Part shown: one piece after another, positions 9,315-18,760 of the stretch | Layout of the letters: each line of letters starts with the position of its first letter | Position numbering within the stretch: the stretch's first letter is position 1 | Assembly: GCF_024391045.1 (NCBI RefSeq) | Contig: NZ_JANFCZ010000006.1 | Coordinates: forward strand, 104,889 to 168,888 | Origin: Pseudarthrobacter sulfonivorans | GTDB taxonomy: Bacteria; Actinomycetota; Actinomycetes; Actinomycetales; Micrococcaceae | Length of the DNA stretch: 64,000 nt | Direction: 5' to 3' | Position numbers and translations under genes: made by a program | The notes under the pieces: model-generated | The model's database searches: none | Seen by the model: only the letters and a program-made list of their open reading frames with translations | What the model was told of the DNA's origin: nothing

Positions 9315-10064
9315 ATGTCTCTTGGAATAGTTTTTCTTTCCGAAGTCTTCGGAACCGCGATGCTCACCCTGCTGGGTTGCGGCGTCGTGGCCAACGTGGC
9401 CCTGAAAGGCACGAAAGGTAACAGTGGCGGGTTCCTGATGGTCACGTGGGGGTGGGGTATCGCCGTCTTCTGCGGTGTCTTTGTCGCCGCCAAGTCCGGA
9501 GCCCACCTCAATCCCGCCGTGACCCTCGGCCTGCTGGTGAACGGCAAGGCCGAGTTCGCCCCCGGGGTCAAGGTGGATGTGGCATCCACCCTGACCTACT
9601 TTGGCGGTGAACTGCTGGGCGCCTTCCTCGGCGCAGTGGTCTGCTGGCTCGCCTACAAGCAGCACTTCGATGATGAGCCCGCGCAGGCCTCCAAGCTCGG
9701 CGTCTTCTCCACCGGCCCTGCCATCCGCTCCAACCCGTGGAACCTGGTGACGGAAATCGTCGGCACCTTCGTGCTGGTCTTCGTGATCCTCACCCTGGGC
9801 GGAACCCCCTCCGGACTGGGCCCGCTGGCCGTAGCCCTTTTGGTGGTGGGCATCGGTGTTTCACTGGGCGGCCCCACCGGCTACGCCATCAACCCCGCCC
9901 GTGACCTCGGACCGCGCATTGCCCACGCCCTGCTGCCCATCAAGGGCAAGGGCAGCAGTGACTGGGCCTACTCGTGGATTCCGGTCGTGGGACCCCTGGT
10001 GGGCGGGGCCTTGGGCGGAATCCTTGCCAAAGTTGTTCCCATCATCATCACCGCCGCATCCTGA
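9315..10064 (+). CDS. glpF: Glycerol uptake facilitator (MIP family aquaglyceroporin)
   Basis: A 249-aa integral membrane channel with six predicted helices. Both pore NPA motifs are present: HLNPAVTLGLL (about residue 65) and INPARDLGPR (about 193). The Asp after the second NPA is characteristic of glycerol-conducting rather than strict water channels. AAGGAG at 9302-9307 precedes the ATG. It lies between glpD and glpK, so it admits glycerol for GlpK to trap by phosphorylation. Confidence 0.95.
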   Translation: MSLGIVFLSEVFGTAMLTLLGCGVVANVALKGTKGNSGGFLMVTWGWGIAVFCGVFVAAKSGAHLNPAVTLGLLVNGKAEFAPGVKVDVASTLTYFGGELLGAFLGAVVCWLAYKQHFDDEPAQASKLGVFSTGPAIRSNPWNLVTEIVGTFVLVFVILTLGGTPSGLGPLAVALLVVGIGVSLGGPTGYAINPARDLGPRIAHALLPIKGKGSSDWAYSWIPVVGPLVGGALGGILAKVVPIIITAAS

Positions 10065-10106
10065 CCGATCAGCCACCCACCCCTGCATACAGACAAGGAC
10101 GTCACC

Positions 10107-11621
10107 ATGAACCAGTACGTAATCGCCATCGACCAGGGCACCACCAGCTCCCGCGCCATCGTCTTCGACCACAGCGGAAACATCGTTTCAACAGGTCAGA
10201 TGGAGCACGAACAGATCTTCCCGCAGGCCGGGTGGGTGGAACACAACCCCGCTGAAATCTGGAACAACACCCGCGAGGTCATTGGTTCCGCACTCTCGAA
10301 GGCGAACCTGACCCGCCACGATATTGCCGCCGTCGGAATCACGAATCAGCGCGAAACGGCAGTGGTGTGGGACAAGACCACCGGAGAAGCCGTCTATAAC
10401 GCCATCGTCTGGCAGGACACCCGCACGCAGAACATCGTGGATGAGCTGGCGAAGGATGGCGGCCCGGAGCGGTTCAAACAGAAGGTTGGCCTTCCCTTGG
10501 CCACGTACTTCTCGGGCACCAAGATCAAGTGGATCCTTGACAACGTTGACGGCGCCCGGGCCAAGGCGGAGGCCGGTGACCTGGTCTTTGGCAACACGGA
10601 CTCGTGGGTCCTCTGGAACCTGACCGGCGGTGTGGACGGCGGGGTGCACGTCACGGACGTCACCAACGCTTCCCGCACCATGTTCATGGATCTGGACACC
10701 CTGAGCTGGGACGAGGAGATCCTCGGCGTTTTCGGGGTTCCGCTGAGCATGATGCCGGCCATCAAATCCTCATCAGAGGTTTACGGCACGGTGCACACCT
10801 CCCAGTTGCTCCGTGAAGTCCCCGTGGCCGGCATCCTCGGTGACCAGCAAGCGGCCACCTTCGGCCAGGCCGCATTTGAGGCCGGCGAAGCCAAGAACAC
10901 CTACGGGACCGGCTGCTTCCTGATCTTCAACACGGGTGAAGAGATCGTCCACTCGAAGAACGGCCTGCTGACCACGGTGGGGTACAAGCTCGGCGACGCC
11001 CCGACCCACTACGCCCTGGAAGGGTCCATCGCGGTCACCGGATCCCTGATCCAATGGCTGCGGGACAACCTGGGCATGATCAGCAGCGCCCCGGAAGTGG
11101 AGACCCTGGCGGCCTCCGTCGAGGACAACGGCGGCGTGTACATTGTGCCGGCATTCTCGGGCCTCTTCGCCCCGTACTGGCGCTCCGACGCCCGAGGCGC
11201 CATCGTGGGCCTCACCCGCTTCGTCAACAAGAGCCACATAGCCCGCGCCGCGCTTGAAGCCACGGCGTTCCAGACCCGTGAAGTGCTGGACGCCGTCAAC
11301 GCGGACTCCGGCGTTCCGCTCACCGAACTGAAGGTCGACGGCGGCATGGTGGCCAACGACGCCCTGATGCAGTTCCAGGCCGACATCCTGGGCGTCCCGG
11401 TCATCCGGCCCAAGGTGGTTGAAACCACCGCGCTGGGTGCCGCCTACGCGGCCGGCCTCGCCGTCGGGTTCTGGAAGGACCTCGGCGAGCTGTCGGCCAA
11501 CTGGTCCGAAGACAAGCGCTGGGAACCCAAGCTGGACCAGGCCGAGCAGGAACGCCAGATGCGGCTGTGGAAGAAGGCCGTCACGAAGTCCATGGACTGG
11601 GTCGACGAAGACGTGAAGTAG
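10107..11621 (+). CDS. glpK: Glycerol kinase
   Basis: A 504-aa FGGY-family kinase that phosphorylates glycerol to sn-glycerol 3-phosphate. Visible are the phosphate loop [13 protein letters not shown] (about 8-20), the glycerol-contacting [17 protein letters not shown] (about 77-93), [10 protein letters not shown], and the C-terminal [19 protein letters not shown] signature (about 411-429). Length is that of the family. Last gene of the glp operon; a strong terminator begins 48 bp past its stop. Confidence 0.97.
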   Translation: MNQYVIAIDQGTTSSRAIVFDHSGNIVSTGQMEHEQIFPQAGWVEHNPAEIWNNTREVIGSALSKANLTRHDIAAVGITNQRETAVVWDKTTGEAVYNAIVWQDTRTQNIVDELAKDGGPERFKQKVGLPLATYFSGTKIKWILDNVDGARAKAEAGDLVFGNTDSWVLWNLTGGVDGGVHVTDVTNASRTMFMDLDTLSWDEEILGVFGVPLSMMPAIKSSSEVYGTVHTSQLLREVPVAGILGDQQAATFGQAAFEAGEAKNTYGTGCFLIFNTGEEIVHSKNGLLTTVGYKLGDAPTHYALEGSIAVTGSLIQWLRDNLGMISSAPEVETLAASVEDNGGVYIVPAFSGLFAPYWRSDARGAIVGLTRFVNKSHIARAALEATAFQTREVLDAVNADSGVPLTELKVDGGMVANDALMQFQADILGVPVIRPKVVETTALGAAYAAGLAVGFWKDLGELSANWSEDKRWEPKLDQAEQERQMRLWKKAVTKSMDWVDEDVK

Positions 11622-11669
11622 GACGCCCGACAGCAGTTCGTGGTTGCGACGGGGACCCCGTCTCACCAC

Positions 11670-11742
11670 GCAAGGAAGGCGGCCCCTGCCCCGCCCGCTT
11701 CGCGGTGCCCACCACACCCGGGCGAGGGGCCGCCTTCCTTGC
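11670..11742 (+). terminator. Terminator of the glp operon
   Basis: Perfect 18-bp inverted repeat (11670-11687 and 11725-11742) around a 37-nt loop, about 50 bp downstream of glpK. It is followed by TTTCG rather than a long U tract. Confidence 0.75.
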
Positions 11743-11850
11743 TTTCGCTGCAGTCACCGTTCATCCGGGAATAGAGCGTCTTCGCTGCTAGCTCAGCCAC
11801 TCGTGGCGACCTGCGCCGAGGTGAAGGGAGGCGTGCGCTAAAGTAGTTCC

Positions 11851-11877
11851 ATGCGTGCGATCCTTCAGCTTAGCTAG
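11851..11877 (+). CDS. Putative leuS leader peptide (8 aa, MRAILQLS)
   Basis: A nine-codon frame ATG CGT GCG ATC CTT CAG CTT, then AGC TAG. Both leucines use CTT, uncommon in this GC-rich genome, which would favour stalling when charged tRNA-Leu is short. The -10 box places the ATG at the predicted transcript 5' end, so no ribosome site is needed. The peptide resembles the segment RAELLLLS of the leuA leader at 38047. Such a short frame could occur by chance; the adjacent hairpins and leuS raise the likelihood. Confidence 0.5.
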   Translation: MRAILQLS

Positions 11878-11917
11878 CCGCCCGGTCTCCGGAAACACAC
11901 CGGACAGCCGAGCGGCC

Positions 11918-11941
11918 GCCCCTCCATGGAGAGGGGCTTTT
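11918..11941 (+). terminator. Leader terminator hairpin before leuS
   Basis: GCCCCTC (11918-11924), loop of 6 nt, GAGGGGC (11931-11937), then TTTT. It sits inside the leuS leader about 90 bp before the start codon, which suits an attenuator rather than an end-of-gene terminator. Confidence 0.65.
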
Positions 11942-12032
11942 GTGTGTCCGGGCATGATTGCCGGGCCGGCAGCAGAAGGGATCAGACCGTTGGGGCAGCA
12001 CAGATGCCGCAACAGAACAGAAGAGGGCAGCA

Positions 12033-14558
12033 GTGAGCGTTCAGCCGGAGACAGAGACCGGAACACCAGCAGTAGCGGCGGAAGCACCTGAAGAGGGTGC
12101 CTACAGCTTCGCGGCGATGGAAGCCAAATGGCCGCAGGTGTGGGAAGACCTCAAGGTCTTCACCCCCGTCGACGACGGTTCCCGCGAGCGCCGCTACGTG
12201 CTCGACATGTTCCCCTACCCCTCAGGCGATCTGCACATGGGCCACGCCGAGGCTTTTGCCATGGGCGACGTGGTGGCGCGCTACCTCCGGCAGCAGGGCT
12301 TCGACGTCCTGCACCCGATCGGCTGGGACTCCTTCGGCCTGCCTGCCGAGAACGCCGCCATCAAGCGCAACGCGCACCCCAGCGAATGGACCTACGCCAA
12401 CATCGACACCCAGGCGGCCTCGTTCAAGCGGTACGCCATCTCCGCCGACTGGTCCCGCCGGCTGCACACCTCGGACCCGGAGTACTACCGCTGGACCCAG
12501 TGGCTGTTCAAGCGTTTCTACGAGCGCGGACTGGCCTACCGCAAGGATTCGCCGGTCAACTGGTGCCCCAAGGACCAGACCGTCCTGGCCAACGAACAGG
12601 TGGTGAACGGCGCCTGCGAACGGTGCGGCACCCCTGTCACCAAGAAGTCGCTGAACCAGTGGTACTTCAAGATCACCGACTACGCGGACCGGCTGCTCGA
12701 TGACATGGACGAACTGCGGGGCCATTGGCCAGAACGCGTCCTGGCGATGCAGAAGAACTGGATCGGGCGTTCCGAGGGTGCGCACGTCAACTTTGTGATC
12801 GAGGCCGACGGCGGCAAGGCCGCCAAGGACGTCACGGTCTTCACCACCCGCCCGGACACCCTCTACGGCGCAACCTTCTTCGTGGTCGCCGCCGACGCGC
12901 CCATCGCCGTCGAACTCGTAACTGACGAGCACGCCGCCGCACTGGACGCCTACCGCGAGCAGGTCAAGGCCCTGAGCGAAATTGAGCGACAGTCCACCGA
13001 GCGCGAAAAGACCGGTGTTTTCACCGGCCGGTACGCGGTCAACCCCCTGAACGGCGAAAAGCTGCCGGTGTGGGCTGCTGACTACGTCCTGGCCGACTAC
13101 GGCACGGGTGCCATCATGGCCGTCCCGGCACACGACCAGCGTGACCTCGACTTCGCCAGGACCTTCGACCTGCCCGTCCGCGCCGTGCTGGACACCGGCG
13201 ATGACGATCCTGCCGTCTCCGGCAAGGCCACAGCAGGGGAGGGGACCCTGATCAACTCCGGTGTCCTGGACGGCCTGCCGAAGACCGAAGCCATCCCGGC
13301 CGCCATCAGCATGCTGGAAGAGCAGGGCACCGGCGAGAAATTTGTCAACTTCCGCCTCCGTGACTGGCTCCTGAGCCGCCAACGGTTCTGGGGCACCCCC
13401 ATCCCCATCATCCACTGCCCTGCCTGCGGTGAAGTTCCTGTTCCCGACGAGCAGCTGCCGGTGACCCTGCCGGCAGACCTGCGCGGCGAGGACCTGTCGC
13501 CGAAGGGCACCTCACCGCTGGCCGCGGCAGAGGCCTGGGTCAACGTGGACTGCCCCAACTGCCACGGACCGGCGAAACGCGATACCGACACGATGGACAC
13601 GTTCGTGGATTCGTCCTGGTACTTCCTCCGCTTCGTGTCGCCGCAGTACACCGAGGGTCCCTTTGATCCGGCGAAGATCAACGAGTGGATGCCGGTTGGC
13701 CAGTACGTGGGCGGCGTGGAGCACGCCATCCTGCACCTGCTGTACGCACGCTTCTTCACCAAGGTCATCCACGACCTCGGCATGATCGACGCCGATGAGC
13801 CCTTCAGCGCGCTGCTGAACCAGGGCCAAGTCCTCAACGGCGGCAAGGCCATGAGCAAGTCGCTGGGCAACGGCGTGGACCTTGGCGAACAGTTGGACAG
13901 GTACGGGGTCGACGCCGTCCGCCTCACCATGATCTTCGCCTCCCCGCCCGAGGACGACGTGGACTGGGCGGACGTGTCGCCGTCGGGCTCGGCGAAGTTC
14001 CTGGCCCGCGCATGGCGGCTGGCGCAGGACGTCAGCAGCGAGCCGGGTGTTGACGCCGCGTCCGGTGACCGGGCCCTGCGGTCCGTCACGCACCGCACCA
14101 TCGCCGACGCCGCGGCGCTGTTGGACAGCAACAAGTTCAACGTGGTGGTGGCCAAGCTCATGGAGCTCGTCAACGCCACCCGCAAGTCGATCGATGCCGG
14201 CGCCGGCGGGGCCGATCCGGCCGTCCGCGAGGCAGCGGAAGCCGTTGCCGTCATCCTGAGCCTCTTCGCGCCGTACACCGCCGAGGACATGTGGAACGTC
14301 CTGGGCCACCCGGCGTCGGTGGCCAATGCCGGCTGGCCCGCCCACGACGAAGCGCTGCTGGTGCAGGAGACCGTCACGGCAGTGGTCCAGGTGCAGGGCA
14401 AAGTCCGCGACAGGCTCGATGTGTCCCCGGACATCAGCGAGGACGAGCTGCGGGAACTGGCCCTGGCCAGCGAAAACGTCCAGCGCGCCTTGGACGGCCG
14501 CGGCATCCGCACGGTGATCGTGCGTGCGCCTAAACTGGTCAACATCGTCCCGGCCTGA
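12033..14558 (+). CDS. leuS: Leucyl-tRNA synthetase
   Basis: A class Ia synthetase of about 841 aa that charges tRNA-Leu. The HIGH-type motif is HMGH in [11 protein letters not shown] (about 57-67), and the KMSKS-type motif is AMSKS in [15 protein letters not shown] (about 606-620). The CP1 editing domain is present between ([31 protein letters not shown]), followed by the anticodon-binding C terminus. GTG 12033 is preferred, with AAGAGGG about 6-8 nt upstream; an ATG at 11958 would extend the protein into the leader. Expression is probably tuned by the leader described above. Confidence 0.95.
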   Translation: MSVQPETETGTPAVAAEAPEEGAYSFAAMEAKWPQVWEDLKVFTPVDDGSRERRYVLDMFPYPSGDLHMGHAEAFAMGDVVARYLRQQGFDVLHPIGWDSFGLPAENAAIKRNAHPSEWTYANIDTQAASFKRYAISADWSRRLHTSDPEYYRWTQWLFKRFYERGLAYRKDSPVNWCPKDQTVLANEQVVNGACERCGTPVTKKSLNQWYFKITDYADRLLDDMDELRGHWPERVLAMQKNWIGRSEGAHVNFVIEADGGKAAKDVTVFTTRPDTLYGATFFVVAADAPIAVELVTDEHAAALDAYREQVKALSEIERQSTEREKTGVFTGRYAVNPLNGEKLPVWAADYVLADYGTGAIMAVPAHDQRDLDFARTFDLPVRAVLDTGDDDPAVSGKATAGEGTLINSGVLDGLPKTEAIPAAISMLEEQGTGEKFVNFRLRDWLLSRQRFWGTPIPIIHCPACGEVPVPDEQLPVTLPADLRGEDLSPKGTSPLAAAEAWVNVDCPNCHGPAKRDTDTMDTFVDSSWYFLRFVSPQYTEGPFDPAKINEWMPVGQYVGGVEHAILHLLYARFFTKVIHDLGMIDADEPFSALLNQGQVLNGGKAMSKSLGNGVDLGEQLDRYGVDAVRLTMIFASPPEDDVDWADVSPSGSAKFLARAWRLAQDVSSEPGVDAASGDRALRSVTHRTIADAAALLDSNKFNVVVAKLMELVNATRKSIDAGAGGADPAVREAAEAVAVILSLFAPYTAEDMWNVLGHPASVANAGWPAHDEALLVQETVTAVVQVQGKVRDRLDVSPDISEDELRELALASENVQRALDGRGIRTVIVRAPKLVNIVPA

Positions 14559-14578
14559 TACCAGGAAAGGGCCGCTCT

Positions 14579-14607
14579 CCGGCCGCCGGATTTCCCCCGG
14601 CGGCCGG
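14579..14607 (+). terminator. GC-rich hairpin after leuS
   Basis: 11-bp perfect stem CCGGCCGCCGG (14579-14589) and CCGGCGGCCGG (14597-14607), loop 7 nt, no U tract. It ends 20 bp before the DegV gene, so it may act as a weak terminator. Confidence 0.45.
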
Positions 14608-14627
14608 CCTGACGCCAGGAGGCCAGC

Positions 14628-15629
14628 TTGCCCGACCGTGACGCCGCAGCCTGGCTTTGGCTCCGGCAGCGTATCGCTGCCCTCCGCCCCGCGGGACGTC
14701 CGCTGGCGCCCACGGAGGTGCCTGCCGCCGTCGTCCGCACCGCAGTGGTAACAGACTCCGCGTCCGCACTGCCCGCCGAGTGGGTGGCATCCTGTGCAGC
14801 CCACGGACTCCTGACAGTGATCCCGATGCCCGTGATGGTGGGCGAGGAGATCTACGGCGAGGGCGAGGACGACATCACTGAAACCATTGCGCTGGCACTT
14901 GCGGGCGGAAAGTCCGTCAAGACCTCCCGTCCGTCACCTGGCCAGTTTGAACAGGCCTTCCTTTCAGCCGAGCGCGGCGGATATGAATCGGTTGTCAGCA
15001 TCCACCTTTCCGGCGGCCTCTCCGGCACCGCCGACGCCGCCCGGCTTGCCGCGGGACGCGTGAAAATCCCGGTGGAGGTTGTGGACTCCGGCACCGTGGG
15101 CATGGCGCTGGGGATGGGTGTCCAGAGCGCGGTAGCGGCGGCGGCCGCCGGACTGGGGGCAGCCGCGGTGAGGAGCGCCGCGACCGGCCAGCTGGCACGG
15201 ACCAGGGTCTACTTCTACGTGCCCAGCTTGGAACAGCTGCGCCGGGGCGGACGGATCGGCGCTGCCGCCTCACTGCTGGGGACAATGTTCGCCATCAAAC
15301 CCATCCTGGCGGTCGACGCCGGGAGGATCGTTCCGTTGGAAAAGGTCAGGTCTGCAGCCAAGGCCATAGCCCGGTTGGAGGAGATCGCCGCAGCCGACGC
15401 CAAGTCCCGCCCCGACGGCCTCGCCCGCCTGGCCGTTCACCATTTCGGGAATCCGACCGAGGCGGAAGGGCTGGCCGCCAGGCTGGCCGCGGAGCTGACC
15501 GGCATTCCGCCGGCCCAGATCAGTTCATTGCCCGCCGTCCTGGCCGCCCACGCGGGACTGGGCGTGCTGGCCGTCATCGTCGGGGAAAGTGCGCCGCCTC
15601 CCGCGGATCCCGGGCCGCTTTCCACATAG
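14628..15629 (+). CDS. DegV family fatty-acid-binding protein
   Basis: A 333-aa protein. DegV features are VTDSASALPAEW near residue 40, KTSRPSPGQFEQAF (about 104-117), IHLSGGLSGTADAARLA and the C-terminal sheet domain. DegV proteins bind a fatty acid; in Gram-positive bacteria, FakB relatives present it to a fatty acid kinase. No fakA-like gene is seen here, so the role is open. TTG 14628 has AGGAGG centred about 10 nt upstream. The extra 35-residue N terminus (DRDAAAWLWLRQRIAALRP) is unlike a typical DegV start. Confidence 0.85.
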   Translation: MPDRDAAAWLWLRQRIAALRPAGRPLAPTEVPAAVVRTAVVTDSASALPAEWVASCAAHGLLTVIPMPVMVGEEIYGEGEDDITETIALALAGGKSVKTSRPSPGQFEQAFLSAERGGYESVVSIHLSGGLSGTADAARLAAGRVKIPVEVVDSGTVGMALGMGVQSAVAAAAAGLGAAAVRSAATGQLARTRVYFYVPSLEQLRRGGRIGAAASLLGTMFAIKPILAVDAGRIVPLEKVRSAAKAIARLEEIAAADAKSRPDGLARLAVHHFGNPTEAEGLAARLAAELTGIPPAQISSLPAVLAAHAGLGVLAVIVGESAPPPADPGPLST

Positions 15630-15678
15630 AAGAGGCCTGGGCTGTCACCTAGGCTGTTGAATCCCTAGCGTTGGAACC

Positions 15679-16590
15679 ATGTCACGCCGGGACGCTGAAG
15701 CACGCCAATCGGCGCGGCATGCCCGGGAGCGGCTGCAAGCTTCTTTGGGAGACGGGGCCGGGCTTCTGACCGACAGCGAGGGGAAAGCCTTCGAATATTC
15801 CGGCGGTGCGCATCCGGGCCCCACGGATGGTGCCCTTCCATCCGGCGGCACGGACACACCCGGCACGGGAACAGCAGGTCCGGCACTGAGATGGCGGGTG
15901 GGCACACCCGTGGCACTGCTCATTGCCGTCATGGCCGTGCTGGGCGGCGCCTGGTTCTGGATACAGGTTGCAGCAGGGCAACCGGAAGTGGTCCCGCTCA
16001 GCGATTTCTCGCCCCAACAAAGCGGGCCAGCTGATGATGGCGGGAACCCGGGGCCTGGGCCGGGGTCGGACCGTGCAGGGCCTGCTGGTGTGCCACTACA
16101 GAACCCTCCGGCCGGTACGGTCATCATCCACGTCGCGGGGGCGGTCGCGGTGCCGGGAGTGGTGCAGCTACCGGCCGGCAGCCGCGTCCACCAGGCTATC
16201 GCCGAGGCCGGGGGTGCCATGCCCGCCGCGGACCTCAACCGGCTGAACCTTGCCGCGGTCCTCGCCGACGGACAGAAACTGTATGTACCCGTTCCGGGGG
16301 AAAGCCTCCCCGTGGAAGGGCCTGGCGGCGCCGCAGCGGGGCAGGATCCCGGCCCCGGAAGCGCTGGCGCTGCCGGCGCTACCGGGGCTGACGGCGGTGG
16401 AAAGGTCAATCTCAACACGGCCAGTGTTGAAGAACTGGAGGCGCTGCCGAAAGTGGGTCCGGTGCTGGCGCAGCGGATCGTGGACTGGCGCAAGGAACAC
16501 GGGCCGTTCAAGTCCGTCGAGGAGCTCGACGCCGTGGATGGTGTTGGGCCCAAAATGCTCGAAACACTCCTCCCGCGGGTGGGAATCTGA
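15679..16590 (+). CDS. comEA: ComEA-type DNA-binding protein (competence)
   Basis: 303 aa. A charged N terminus and a proline/glycine-rich stretch precede one membrane helix (TPVALLIAVMAVLGGAWFWI, about 76-95). An SLBB-like domain follows (VIIHVAGAVAVPGVVQLPAG, about 147-166), and a C-terminal helix-hairpin-helix pair (VNLNTASVEELEALPKVGP, about 239-257; FKSVEELDAVDGVGP). In transformable Gram-positives, ComEA is the membrane-anchored dsDNA receptor. Only 1 nt separates its stop from comEC, so they form an operon. Confidence 0.9.
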   Translation: MSRRDAEARQSARHARERLQASLGDGAGLLTDSEGKAFEYSGGAHPGPTDGALPSGGTDTPGTGTAGPALRWRVGTPVALLIAVMAVLGGAWFWIQVAAGQPEVVPLSDFSPQQSGPADDGGNPGPGPGSDRAGPAGVPLQNPPAGTVIIHVAGAVAVPGVVQLPAGSRVHQAIAEAGGAMPAADLNRLNLAAVLADGQKLYVPVPGESLPVEGPGGAAAGQDPGPGSAGAAGATGADGGGKVNLNTASVEELEALPKVGPVLAQRIVDWRKEHGPFKSVEELDAVDGVGPKMLETLLPRVGI

Positions 16591-16591
16591 C

Positions 16592-18727
16592 ATGGCGAAG
16601 CAGAGCCCGTGGAGCCGTTTTGTCGATTCAGCAGTCCAAGGACCGGCTGTGCGCGGTACGTCCCGTCAGGGCCAGAGCGAGCCCACGCAGGAATCCAGAA
16701 CGGCAGCGGCCGGCGACTCGCGATGGCGGGCCGCCGAGGCCGGAAGGCAAAGCTCTTACGCCGGCAGGCGATCCTCCGACACCGCCGCCCTTCGCCCGGC
16801 GGTTCGCCGGGCGGCCGGCAGGCTGACAGATCAGGCGAGGAAGAAGCTACGCGGCACGGACCCGGTGGCGGCAGCCACGGATACACCCCGACGACGCACC
16901 GACGTCCGGCTGGGGCTTCCCGCATTGCTTGTCTGGGGCGCGGCGTTGGCCGGAGTCTGGCTTGAACCGGCAACGCTTGCTTTGCTGTGCACGGGATTGG
17001 TCGTCCTCGCGGTCCTGCTCCTGGCCCAGGCTGGGCGCACCAGGACGTTGCGGGCCCGCCACAAAAGCTTCTGGACCACCACGGCCATGGCCCTGATGAT
17101 GGCGGCCGCCGCGGCGGCACACGCGGCAGTCTCTTCGGCACAGCGCCACGACGGACCGTTCGTGGAAGCGGTTGCAGCCGGCAAGTCGGTGGTAGCCGTT
17201 CTGGAAATCACGGGCTCCCCGCGGGGCCTTTCGCTCCCGGGCCAGGCGGGGCCGCCCGAACGCTGGTCGGTACCGGCGCGGACGGAGCACGTCACTGCCA
17301 GCGGCAACGTCATCCATACCAGGGCCGACATCGTGGTCATGGGCGGCCAGGGCTGGGACAAGATGGTCCCGGGACAAATGGTGCGAACTGCCGGCAAGCT
17401 GCGGCCCCCTGAACAGGGCCAAGAGGAAGCAGCCATCCTCGGAGCATCGATGGCACCCGGCGGCGTTTCCGGGGATACCGGAGCCGGAGGTGGTGCTGCG
17501 GTCGGTGCAGGGGCCGGTGCTGACGCCGACGCAGGGGCTGGTGCTGCCGCCATGACAGGCGCGGTCTGGCAGATGGTGGCAAGGGAGTTGCGGAGCCAAT
17601 ACGTTGCCGCAGCAGCGTTCCTGGCATCCGATCCCAGCGGTCTCCTACCCGGCATGGTCACCGGCGATACCTCCGCACTGGACCCGGGGCTCACTACAGC
17701 CATGAAGACCGTTGGCATGACCCATTTGACTGCCGTTAGCGGTGCCAATTGCAGCCTGGTCCTCGGCGCCCTGCTGGTAGCGGCCCGCAGCCTGCGACTC
17801 CCCAGGCCCGCGGCGGCGGCCCTGGCCCTGGCCGGCCTGGGACTGTTTGTGGTGCTCGTTGGCCCCGATGCCAGTGTGCTGCGGGCAGCGCTGATGGGTT
17901 CGATTGCCCTTGCCTCGCTGGCCGCCGGCCGGACGGGGCGCGGACTCAGCTTCCTCTGCCTCGCCGTCATGGGCCTGCTGTTGCTCGATCCCGGACTTGC
18001 CACCAGCTTCGGCTTCCTGCTCTCAGTCCTTGCCACTCTCGGGATCATTGTCCTGGGCCCCCGCATGATGGAATGGACACCGGCGGTCATTCCACGCTGG
18101 GCTGCGGCGGCCGTGGCTGTGCCGCTCTCCGCTCAACTCCTTTGCGGCCCGGTCATCGTGCTGCTGCAGCCGCAGTTTTCCACATACTCCCTGCCGGCGA
18201 ACATAGCGGCCGCGCCCCTGGTGGCACCGGTGACCTTGCTGGGCACCGCTGCCGTGCCGTTGGTGCCACTGGTGCCTTGGCTGGCCTCCGCCCTGATCGC
18301 GGTCGCGGGAACATTCAGTGCAGGTGTGGCCGCTACTGCCCGGACGGCGGCGGGACTGCCGGGAGCCACCTTGCCGTGGCCGGAAGGCCCGTTCGGTCTC
18401 CTGACGATGGTGCTGCTGTCCGCGCTAACTCTCGCCGTGGTCTGGGGAGCAGTCCGCCCGCGCCACGCCATGAGACTCATCCTCGGGCTCCACGCCCGGA
18501 CCGTTTTGCTGCTGGCTTCCGCAGACGGGTGCCTCAGGGCGTCAAGAAAGCCTTTCCTGCCGCCCCCTCGGCTCCATCACTCCGCGGGCACCCCGCCCAT
18601 CCCGCGCACCCGGCGCGCCCCACACGCCCGCACCTTTCGGAGCGCCCTGCCAACGCGACGCACCGCACATCCCACCAGGTTCCGGCCACGGCGGCTTGGA
18701 GGCCGGGATTCCCCATGGCAGGCTTAG
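16592..18727 (+). CDS. comEC: ComEC/Rec2-family DNA uptake channel
   Basis: 711 aa starting at ATG 16592 (MAKQSPWSRFVDS). After about 100 hydrophilic residues there are paired membrane helices, a soluble domain (TASGNVIHTRADIVVMGGQG region), then the competence core with HLTAVSGANCSLVLGALL (about 378-395) and many hydrophobic helices to about residue 630. The protein ends in a low-complexity Arg/Pro/Thr tail. No C-terminal metallo-beta-lactamase domain is present, as in several actinobacterial ComEC proteins. Predicted to carry single-stranded DNA across the membrane, with ComEA as its partner. Confidence 0.88.
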   Translation: MAKQSPWSRFVDSAVQGPAVRGTSRQGQSEPTQESRTAAAGDSRWRAAEAGRQSSYAGRRSSDTAALRPAVRRAAGRLTDQARKKLRGTDPVAAATDTPRRRTDVRLGLPALLVWGAALAGVWLEPATLALLCTGLVVLAVLLLAQAGRTRTLRARHKSFWTTTAMALMMAAAAAAHAAVSSAQRHDGPFVEAVAAGKSVVAVLEITGSPRGLSLPGQAGPPERWSVPARTEHVTASGNVIHTRADIVVMGGQGWDKMVPGQMVRTAGKLRPPEQGQEEAAILGASMAPGGVSGDTGAGGGAAVGAGAGADADAGAGAAAMTGAVWQMVARELRSQYVAAAAFLASDPSGLLPGMVTGDTSALDPGLTTAMKTVGMTHLTAVSGANCSLVLGALLVAARSLRLPRPAAAALALAGLGLFVVLVGPDASVLRAALMGSIALASLAAGRTGRGLSFLCLAVMGLLLLDPGLATSFGFLLSVLATLGIIVLGPRMMEWTPAVIPRWAAAAVAVPLSAQLLCGPVIVLLQPQFSTYSLPANIAAAPLVAPVTLLGTAAVPLVPLVPWLASALIAVAGTFSAGVAATARTAAGLPGATLPWPEGPFGLLTMVLLSALTLAVVWGAVRPRHAMRLILGLHARTVLLLASADGCLRASRKPFLPPPRLHHSAGTPPIPRTRRAPHARTFRSALPTRRTAHPTRFRPRRLGGRDSPWQA

Positions 18728-18760
18728 ACACTGCACCAGAATTTCCGGGAGGAACCCACC

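Larger units (their letters stand above)
11839..11951 (+). promoter_or_regulatory. Candidate leucine-responsive attenuator upstream of leuS
   Basis: A -10 box TAAAGT (11839-11844) lies 6 nt before ATG 11851, so transcription probably starts at or next to that ATG and the leader peptide is leaderless. Downstream, TCCGG (11888-11892) can pair with CCGGA (11900-11904), optionally closed by GCCGC (11877-11881) with GCGGC (11912-11916). A terminator hairpin lies at 11918-11941. CCGGACA (11900-11906) can instead pair with TGTCCGG (11945-11951), enclosing the terminator and excluding the first hairpin. The pairings are read directly; the switching mechanism is inferred. Confidence 0.55.

Noticed and set aside
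12033..14558. T-box riboswitch for leuS
   Set aside because: No T-box sequence or specifier-loop layout is seen upstream; the short leader peptide and hairpins fit attenuation better.
16250..16591. 5' extension of the comEC frame inside comEA
   Set aside because: The extension overlaps comEA in another frame; ATG 16592 directly after the comEA stop gives a sensible start.
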